From: an uncultured Candidatus Pelagibacter sp.
GTDB taxonomy: Bacteria; Pseudomonadota; Alphaproteobacteria; Pelagibacterales; Pelagibacteraceae
Direction of reading: 5' to 3'
NCBI GenBank assembly: GCA_905618805.1
Contig: CAJQSZ010000023.1
Location: forward strand, 1 to 34,385
DNA: 34,385 nt
In this document: one piece after another, positions 28,273 to 34,385 of the stretch
Layout of the letters: every line of letters starts with the position of its first letter
Numbering within the stretch: position 1 is the first letter of the stretch
The notes under the pieces: model-generated
The model's database searches: none
The model's input: only the letters and a program-made list of their open reading frames with translations
Told to the model about the DNA's origin: nothing
Translations under genes and position numbers: made by a program

Positions 28273-29273
28273 TGAAAAATTCTCATGACAATTTTATTTC
28301 AGGTATTGGTAATACACCACTTATAAAACTGAGAGCAGCTTCAGAAATTACTGGTTGTAATATTTATGGTAAAGCTGAATTTATGAATCCAGGTGGCTCA
28401 GTTAAAGATAGAGCTGCACTAGCTTTAATTAAAGATGCTGAAAATAAAAAACTAATTTCAAAAGGTGGAATTATTGTTGAAGGTACAGCTGGTAATACTG
28501 GTATAGGCTTATGTCTCCTTGGTAATTCACTTGGTTATAAAACAATAATTGTAATGAATGATAATCAAACTCAAGAAAAAAAAGATCTACTTAAAAATAT
28601 GGGTGCTGACTTACGTCTGGTTCCTGCAAAACCATATAAAGATGATGCTAATTTTGTAAAAATTGCAGCAAAAATTGCTGACGAACTAAGACCATCAAAT
28701 AACAATGGTGTTGTTTGGGCTAATCAGTTTGACAATGTTGCAAATGCTAAAGGCCATTATGAAGGTACTGGACAAGAAGTTTGGGAACAAACTGAAGGTA
28801 AGGTTGATGGCTTTGTCTGTTCATCTGGAACTGGTGGAACAATTTCAGGTGTAAGCAATTATTTAAAAGAGAAAAATAAGAATATTAAGATATATTTATC
28901 AGATCCTAAAGGTTCAGCTCTTTACAATTATATAAAAAATGGTGAGTTAAAGTCAGAAGGTGGTTCAATTACTGAAGGGATAGGTTCTAGCAGAATCACT
29001 AAAAATTTTGAAAATGCAAAGATTGATGACGCCTACTCTATTGATGATCATGAAGCACTCCCTATACTTTATGACTTAATAGAAAATGAAGGTTTAAGTC
29101 TTGGTACAAGTTGTGGAATTAATATCGCTGGAGCTATTAGAATGGGTAAAGAGCTTGGACCAGGTAAAACTATTATCACAATCCTTTGTGATAGAAGTGA
29201 TAAATACTCTACTAAGATGTTTAATATGAAGTTTTTAAAAGAAAAAGGCTTGCCCTTTCCTTCGTGGATTTAG
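28272..29273 (+). CDS. cysK: Cysteine synthase (O-acetylserine sulfhydrylase)
   Basis: GNTPLIKLRAASE, NPGGSVKDRAAL, EGTAGNTGIGL, GTGGTISGVSNYLKE; overlaps the cysE stop by one base. Confidence 0.95.
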   Translation: MKNSHDNFISGIGNTPLIKLRAASEITGCNIYGKAEFMNPGGSVKDRAALALIKDAENKKLISKGGIIVEGTAGNTGIGLCLLGNSLGYKTIIVMNDNQTQEKKDLLKNMGADLRLVPAKPYKDDANFVKIAAKIADELRPSNNNGVVWANQFDNVANAKGHYEGTGQEVWEQTEGKVDGFVCSSGTGGTISGVSNYLKEKNKNIKIYLSDPKGSALYNYIKNGELKSEGGSITEGIGSSRITKNFENAKIDDAYSIDDHEALPILYDLIENEGLSLGTSCGINIAGAIRMGKELGPGKTIITILCDRSDKYSTKMFNMKFLKEKGLPFPSWI

Positions 29274-29313
29274 ACCTTGAATATTTTAATTAAAAGAAAT
29301 AAAAATCCATAAT

Positions 29314-29451
29314 ATGAAAAAAATATTAATTATATTGGCTTTTTCATTTACTTTAGCTTCTTGTGCTACTGTAAAAGATAAAATCCCTAAACTTAAAACG
29401 TGTGACGGAAGTAACAAAACTGTTGCTGATGTACTTTGTAAAAAGAATTAG
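29314..29451 (+). CDS. Small lipoprotein (45 aa)
   Basis: Missed by ORF track: MKKILIILAFSFTLASCATVKDKIPKLKTCDGSNKTVADVLCKKN*; lipobox LASC. Confidence 0.75.
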   Translation: MKKILIILAFSFTLASCATVKDKIPKLKTCDGSNKTVADVLCKKN

Positions 29452-29467
29452 TAATTTCTAATTTATT

Positions 29468-29497
29468 AAGTACCATTTTTTTAAAGTGGTACTTTTT
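29468..29497 (+). terminator. Terminator after the small lipoprotein gene
   Basis: AAGTACCA-N11-TGGTACTT perfect 8-bp stem followed by T residues. Confidence 0.75.
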
Positions 29498-29506
29498 AAA
29501 AATAAT

Positions 29507-29938
29507 TTAAGAGTAAATTTTATCTGCCAATCCATAACAAAGAATTGCACTAAGCAAAGTTAATATTCCTAGAGCAATAATACCTTCTACAGAAGTTTTT
29601 TCATTATTACCCAGTTTGCTTATTTTGATACTGTAAAATCCAACTAAGAAGGCTGATAAGTTTTGTAAGAAAATTAAATTAAAAAATGCCCATGTATTTT
29701 CTAAGCCAATATCACCGTGAATTATTGGTCTTATAAAAATAATATATAATGCCATTATAACTGAGCCCAAAAACATAGCTCCAAAAAATCTAGTCATTGT
29801 AGCTGCTGAGTGATCAACGCCATATTGATCTAAGAAAGATTTGGTGGATGCGATACACCTGTATGCATAAACTGTATAAGTTAAAAAATGTACTGCAAAA
29901 ACAATTAGATAAATAATTCCATTAAAGTGTTCAATCAT
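29507..29938 (-). CDS. Conserved-looking four-TM hypothetical membrane protein
   Basis: Four hydrophobic segments; non-overlapping good-length ORF. Confidence 0.6.
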   Translation of the reverse strand: MIEHFNGIIYLIVFAVHFLTYTVYAYRCIASTKSFLDQYGVDHSAATMTRFFGAMFLGSVIMALYIIFIRPIIHGDIGLENTWAFFNLIFLQNLSAFLVGFYSIKISKLGNNEKTSVEGIIALGILTLLSAILCYGLADKIYS

Positions 29939-30078
29939 AATTAAACATTATCAATAACTTAAGTTTAATAAAAGTTTTAATTATAGTTCAAAAACGCACA
30001 CAGACCTTTCTAGAATTGCACTAGTTCTTTAGATCAACTACAGTAAATACTAATAAAGTTAAAAATTAAAAAAAATTA

Positions 30079-30288
30079 ATGACTGGAAAAAGACGTTGGT
30101 TAAAAATATGGGCTAGAACAGTTGGAATGCCAATTGGCATTAATGATGAAGATAAGCCTGAATTTTTACCTATTAAACAAACTGATGTGAAAAAAGCATT
30201 GGCTTTCAGAACATTCTGGGTTCTGCTTCACGTCCTAACCTGCCTATTAATTATTGCTGGTAATGGCAGAGTAATGGGTTGGTGGTAG
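30079..30288 (+). CDS. Small single-TM hypothetical protein (69 aa)
   Basis: MTGKRRWLKIWARTVGMPIGINDEDKPEFLPIKQTDVKKALAFRTFWVLLHVLTCLLIIAGNGRVMGWW; ORF in gap with TM helix. Confidence 0.55.
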   Translation: MTGKRRWLKIWARTVGMPIGINDEDKPEFLPIKQTDVKKALAFRTFWVLLHVLTCLLIIAGNGRVMGWW

Positions 30289-30342
30289 TCAGAAAATTAA
30301 TAGATGAACTAGTTTGTCACGGTAAAGCTTCTTGTATTACTC

Positions 30343-30404
30343 AACCACTTAAATTGCTAAATAAATAACCCTTAATAATAGAGTTGAATTAATCTTAAGT
30401 GGTT
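30343..30404. promoter_or_regulatory. Long-range 10-bp inverted repeat upstream of ABM-domain gene
   Basis: AACCACTTAA (30343-30352) and TTAAGTGGTT (30395-30404), perfect complement with 42-nt spacer. Confidence 0.45.
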
Positions 30405-30435
30405 CAGCTCTAAATAATTAAATCAAAGTAGATAT

Positions 30436-30765
30436 ATGTATTTAGCAATGAGTAGACTTAAAGTTTTATCAGGAAAAGAAGATGAATTTGAATCGTCCTG
30501 GAAAAGTCGTGAAACAAATACTGATGGTATAAAAGGTTTTAAAAAATTTAACTTAATCAAAGGAATTGTAAATAAAGAATTCTCTCTATATATTGTTCAA
30601 AGTGAATGGAATTCTGAGAATGACTTTATTAACTGGACAAAATCAGATTTATTTAAATTAGATCATAAAAATCCCACCCAACAAAAAAACTTATGTCTAG
30701 GACCACCTGATTTTGATGGGTACCAAGAACGGCCAGATTTTGAAGGTTATAAATTAATTATATAA
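30436..30765 (+). CDS. Antibiotic biosynthesis monooxygenase (ABM)-domain protein
   Basis: YLAMSRLKVLSGKEDEFESSWKSRE...GFKKFNLIKG...YIVQSEWNSENDFINWTKSDLFK. Confidence 0.8.
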   Translation: MYLAMSRLKVLSGKEDEFESSWKSRETNTDGIKGFKKFNLIKGIVNKEFSLYIVQSEWNSENDFINWTKSDLFKLDHKNPTQQKNLCLGPPDFDGYQERPDFEGYKLII

Positions 30766-30795
30766 TTTTAAAGAATTTTCATTTAAAGTTACAAA

Positions 30796-31128
30796 ATGAA
30801 CATGACAACTTCATATTTATTTTTAATCTTGGCTGTAGTGCTAGGGGTTGCTTCAAATAGTTTTGCAAAAAGTGCTGAGGGCTTTACCCTTTTTTACCCA
30901 AGTATCATTACAGCAATAACAATTGTTTTGTGCATGTATGCACTTTCGATGGTAATGAAAAATATCCCTATAGGAGTGACTTACGCTTCCTTTGCTGGCC
31001 TTGCGATTATTGCAACAGTTATTGTTGGTGTAATCAAATACAATCAAGTTCCTAACTTTTATTCAATAATAGGTTTGATTTTTATTATTGTAGGTGTGTT
31101 GATGGTCAACTTGTTAGGAAATAATTAG
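30796..31128 (+). CDS. Small multidrug resistance (SMR/EmrE) family protein
   Basis: Four TM helices; AEGFTLFYPS, IPIGVTYASFAGLAIIATVIVGVIKYNQ, IIGLIFIIVGVLMVNLL. Confidence 0.85.
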   Translation: MNMTTSYLFLILAVVLGVASNSFAKSAEGFTLFYPSIITAITIVLCMYALSMVMKNIPIGVTYASFAGLAIIATVIVGVIKYNQVPNFYSIIGLIFIIVGVLMVNLLGNN

Positions 31129-31299
31129 TACTGACAGAATTTTAAATTTTTTTACGGGAAAAAAAATTGTAAGAAGTGTTTCTTAAATTATTGAAACCCT
31201 ATTACTATGTTAATTTGTATTCAATATATTTATTTATCAAAAAGTAAAATAAATATTTTGATATTAAACTTTCAAAGTATTATTATTGATTATCAATAT

Positions 31300-31469
31300 A
31301 AAGGAGGATGATGATCAATAGTTTATCACCACCTGACACATAACTGGTGTGATCTAAGTAACCTAAAGCAAGAAGCCAAAAAAACATAAATCCATTATTA
31401 TGGATTTTAGCGTATACCGCTAACTTATAGGGGAACTCTTTTGGGGTTTACTCAAAGGGTGACCCCCTT
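31300..31469 (+). ncRNA. Candidate structured RNA (series of hairpins, no credible ORF); strand uncertain
   Basis: Hairpins ATCA(C)CACC/GGTGTGAT (31325-31353), AATCCAT/ATGGATT (31389-31406), TTAGCG/CGCTAA (31407-31423), AAGGG/CCCTT (31455-31469) in an otherwise noncoding gap. Confidence 0.4.
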
Positions 31470-31812
31470 AAAAATTAGCTGGTAAAGTGCAAGAACCATC
31501 ATCACTTAAAATAATTTCAAATTCATCAACAACATTAGATATATCTAAAGAAGAATATAAGTGAGGAAACAAATTTCCATCAGATGCCTGTTCCCACAGT
31601 AAATGATCAAGTTTTAAAGTGTCCACTTTTAATAAAATTAAATTTTTTTGGTTTTTATAAAAATTTTTAAGCGTTCCATCAACTTGCTCTTTTCCTGAAA
31701 AATGAATATACCCATCCTCCAAATCTTTTTTAGAGGGGATAAATTGATTTTTTTTCTTAGCTTCTAACCATTCAAGTTTGGTGCATATTTTATAAACAAA
31801 TTTTAAATTCAT
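31468..31812 (-). CDS. DUF952 family protein
   Basis: VYKICTKLEWLEAKKKNQFIPSKKDLEDGYIHFSGKEQVDGTLKNFYKNQKNLILLKVDTLKL...WEQASDGNLFPHLY. Confidence 0.88.
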   Translation of the reverse strand: MNLKFVYKICTKLEWLEAKKKNQFIPSKKDLEDGYIHFSGKEQVDGTLKNFYKNQKNLILLKVDTLKLDHLLWEQASDGNLFPHLYSSLDISNVVDEFEIILSDDGSCTLPANF

Positions 31813-31851
31813 TTAAATTTATAGTATTCGAGAAAGATTTTAACAATAAGA

Positions 31852-31875
31852 AACTTCCCTCTTTCGAGGGAAGTT
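31852..31875 (-). terminator. Perfect 10-bp hairpin with GAAA loop (minus strand)
   Basis: AACTTCCCTC-TTTC-GAGGGAAGTT on the plus strand; the minus strand reads AACTTCCCTC-GAAA-GAGGGAAGTT, a GNRA tetraloop. Confidence 0.5.
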
Positions 31876-32032
31876 AATATTAACTAATCTAATTGGGAGA
31901 GAAGATAATGTTAATTTTTTAAAATTTTGTTAAGGCTTTATAAAACTAGAATTATTAATGATAACATGACAAATTGTCACTTCTCTTATGCCTTTCTAAT
32001 TTTTTTCTTATATTTTTAATGAATGCATTACT

Positions 32033-32596
32033 TTACCAAGATGAGTTATGAGTATTAAGAAAATCTATTTCTTCAGGTGTAGATTGTCTATCTAGTATCT
32101 TATTTCGGTGGGGATATCTTTTAAATTTTTTGATGACTTCAGTGTGCTCTTTCCAGGAATTTTTAATTAATACTATTTGTGTATGATCCTTCAAGTGAGC
32201 ATTGGATAGATTATGTACATAAGTATGATCACTAATTTCTTCACTATGCAAAAGAGGTAGTAAGAAGAATAGTTTTTCGTTAATATCTAATTTTTCAAGG
32301 TCCCCCCTATCGATAGCTTCATTAACAATTAATCTACATTTATGATCTTGCTCAAATGCTTTCTTATTATTTCTAAATAAGTTACGAGAAAATTGATCTA
32401 ATAAAATGATTAAAGCTAAGCAGGATTTTGCTTTATCCTGCCAATCGTCAAATTCATTTATTATTGCTTTTTTATAATCATTAAAAAATTTATGTCTTAT
32501 TTTTTTATCAAAAGAAACTTTTTGTCTAAAAAGCTCCTCTGGTAGAGATTCTTTAAACCAGAAATCTAATATATTTTGTGCTTTTTTTGTAATCAC
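32033..32596 (-). CDS. DUF924 family protein
   Basis: ILDFWFKESLPEELFRQ, ALIILLDQFSRNLFRNNKKAFEQD, FLLPLLHSEEISDH, HRNKILDRQSTPEEIDFL. Confidence 0.9.
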   Translation of the reverse strand: MITKKAQNILDFWFKESLPEELFRQKVSFDKKIRHKFFNDYKKAIINEFDDWQDKAKSCLALIILLDQFSRNLFRNNKKAFEQDHKCRLIVNEAIDRGDLEKLDINEKLFFLLPLLHSEEISDHTYVHNLSNAHLKDHTQIVLIKNSWKEHTEVIKKFKRYPHRNKILDRQSTPEEIDFLNTHNSSW

Positions 32597-32599
32597 TTA

Positions 32600-33409
32600 T
32601 TAATATTTTGATACAGGTTTTAAAAGTTTAAGCATCTTATTGTGTATAGACTGATTGGCTGAAACTAGAATACTACCAGCATTAATAGCATCTTTATTGT
32701 CCCAAGTTGTTACAACTCCACCTGCAGCTTTTATAATTGGCATTAATGGATGAATATCCCAAATCTTGTTTGTACATTGTAAAACAACATCGATTTTACC
32801 CTCACATAAATGAGAATAGCTTAATGCGTCAGTGCAAGGAAATTGCATTAATTTTAAAACTTTAGGAATTTTTATTTGTTGTTTAAAAGAAAGATGTCCA
32901 TGAAAGGCTCCAGATACTTTTATTTGGTTTAAGGAAATATTTTTTGAAACAGAAATTTTTTTTTTTTTACCTCTTTCAATAACAAAAGAGTTTTTATTAT
33001 CAAAATTTAAATAGTATTTATTTAGAATTGGAAAATTTGCTAACCCTACAACAGGGTTGCCTTTAAAATTTAAAGCAATCAAATTACTCCATGATGGATT
33101 ACCTATTACAAATGATCTTGTTCCATCTATGGGATCTATGACCCAGGTATAATCACTAATTGATTTTTTATGACCAAACTCTTCTCCTATAATTTGATGA
33201 TTAGGAAATTGTTTATTTATCTTTAATCGTATAAATTTTTCAAAAGCTTTGTCTGAAGTTGTAACAGGGTCATAACCCTTCCCCTTAATCTTATTTGATA
33301 CTTTAAATGTTTTATTTAATTTCAAAAAATAAAACTTATTTAAATCCTTCGCTAAATTATTTAAAAAATTTGAATATATCGTATATTGTTTTACATTTAA
33401 TAAGTTCAT
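32600..33409 (-). CDS. hisN: Inositol monophosphatase family, histidinol-phosphatase-like
   Basis: DPVTTSDKAFEKFIR, IIGEEFG, TWVIDPIDGTRSFVIGNPSWSNLIAL, WDIHPLMPIIKAAGGVVTTWDN. Confidence 0.78.
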   Translation of the reverse strand: MNLLNVKQYTIYSNFLNNLAKDLNKFYFLKLNKTFKVSNKIKGKGYDPVTTSDKAFEKFIRLKINKQFPNHQIIGEEFGHKKSISDYTWVIDPIDGTRSFVIGNPSWSNLIALNFKGNPVVGLANFPILNKYYLNFDNKNSFVIERGKKKKISVSKNISLNQIKVSGAFHGHLSFKQQIKIPKVLKLMQFPCTDALSYSHLCEGKIDVVLQCTNKIWDIHPLMPIIKAAGGVVTTWDNKDAINAGSILVSANQSIHNKMLKLLKPVSKY

Positions 33410-33441
33410 TCTAAAAAAACACGTTATTTAATTCATATTGA

Positions 33442-34026
33442 TTAAAGCTTAATTTTATCAATTTGATCTTCAGCAGATTTAATAGACTTTTCGTAGTCTA
33501 TAGCTAATTGATCAGCAGCAATAATGTCTATTTTTTTTATTCCGAAAAAATTTAACACATGAGTTAACCAAGGTGTTAAAAAATCATCCTTACTGTTAAT
33601 CTTTGTACCACCAGAAGTAATTATCAGATAAACTTGCTTGTCCTCAAGTAACCCCACTCTACTACCATCTTCATTATATTTAAAAGTTTCTTTAACTCTA
33701 GCAGCTAAATCTGCCCAGGCTTTTAATGTTGCTGGTGGCCCGAAATTATAAATTGGTACTGAAATTATTATTTTATCACTCTCTTTCAATTCTAAGACTA
33801 ATTTATCAGATAACTCAAACATCTTTTTATGTTGGTCTGATTGTTGACCTTCTGGAATTTTCATGCCAGATTCAGTTAAATTTGATATAAAAATCATCTC
33901 ATCATTAAGATCTCTATATACAATATTATCCTCTGGTTTTTTAATTTTATCTAATAACTTTTTAGCTAAAGCTCTTGAGGTAGAGCCTTCTTTTCTAGCA
34001 CTGGTGTCGATTTGATATATTTTCAT
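33442..34026 (-). CDS. azoR: FMN-dependent NADH-azoreductase / flavodoxin-fold NAD(P)H dehydrogenase
   Basis: IYQIDTSARKEGSTSRALAKKLL, IIISVPIYNFGPPATLKAWADLAAR, YLIITSGG. Confidence 0.88.
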   Translation of the reverse strand: MKIYQIDTSARKEGSTSRALAKKLLDKIKKPEDNIVYRDLNDEMIFISNLTESGMKIPEGQQSDQHKKMFELSDKLVLELKESDKIIISVPIYNFGPPATLKAWADLAARVKETFKYNEDGSRVGLLEDKQVYLIITSGGTKINSKDDFLTPWLTHVLNFFGIKKIDIIAADQLAIDYEKSIKSAEDQIDKIKL

Positions 34027-34051
34027 AATTTATCTACTATCTATTATCCTA

Positions 34052-34384
34052 TTAACCAAAGTTTTGCAAAAAAGGTAAGTAATTTAAAATATAGTAACCA
34101 AGAACCTGCAATTGGTTTGTTAAAATCAAAATCCCAGTAATTAAAAGTGTTACACCACCAATTTTAGAAACTAAATTAATATTCTTTTTAAAGTTTTTAG
34201 AAAACATTAAAAATTTTTGCATTAAGTAACCTGACAAAACAAAAGGAATTGCAAGTCCTAATGAGTAAAATGCTAGAAGTATTATTGCTTTTAAAATAGC
34301 TTCTTCTGTTGAGGCTAAAGCTAAAATCGATCCTAAAATTGGACCAATACAAGGTGTCCATCCAAAGCCAAAAGCCATACCCAC
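34052..34384 (-). CDS. ccdA: CcdA-like cytochrome c biogenesis membrane protein (truncated by window end)
   Basis: GMAFGFGWTPCIGPILGSILALAS ... SLGLAIPFVLSGYLMQKFL typical of the CcdA/DsbD membrane domain. Confidence 0.88.
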   Translation of the reverse strand: MGMAFGFGWTPCIGPILGSILALASTEEAILKAIILLAFYSLGLAIPFVLSGYLMQKFLMFSKNFKKNINLVSKIGGVTLLITGILILTNQLQVLGYYILNYLPFLQNFG

Positions 34385-34385
34385 A

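Noticed and set aside
31301-31346. AAAGGAGG plus ATGATGATC considered as a 16S rRNA 3'-end-related or true gene start
   Set aside because: No rRNA sequence on either side and the ORF is only 11 codons; kept only as part of the candidate structured RNA.
1-34385. CRISPR arrays, transposases, integrases, phage genes, tRNA/rRNA genes
   Set aside because: No spaced direct repeats, recombinase motifs, phage motifs or tRNA/rRNA-like sequence could be recognised by reading both strands.

Overview
AT-rich, tightly packed window that looks like a streamlined marine alphaproteobacterium of the SAR11/Pelagibacterales type. This lineage call is inferred from gene content, short or overlapping gene junctions and base composition; it was not searched. 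No rRNA, tRNA, CRISPR, phage or transposon signatures were found. Recognisable genes include mnmA, a DUF3553 mini-protein, a cysQ-like phosphatase, recX, an ABA4-like (DUF4281) gene, a DsbA-family isomerase, a rhodanese, amt, an HU-type DNA-binding protein, rseP, zapE/AFG1, a lysE-family exporter, an aldehyde dehydrogenase, cysE-cysK, an SMR-family protein, an IMPase/hisN-like gene, azoR-like and a truncated ccdA-like gene. The most interesting region is about 9.4-24.0 kb. It holds a taurine-type ABC transporter (tauABC, with a large extension on the permease), an omega-amino-acid:pyruvate (taurine:pyruvate-type) aminotransferase, alanine dehydrogenase and an FAD/GcvT-type demethylase-like protein. 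An Ldh_2/ComC-family dehydrogenase, a phosphate acyltransferase and a HisD paralog resembling sulfopropanediol dehydrogenase (HpsN) lie just downstream. I read this as a candidate organosulfonate/methylated-taurine nitrogen, carbon and sulfur scavenging island. Other items of note are a recently decayed secreted-protein pseudogene, several structured intergenic regions that may be ncRNA or regulatory, paired palindromes in the amt and tauA leaders, and an SMR protein lacking the membrane-embedded Glu.
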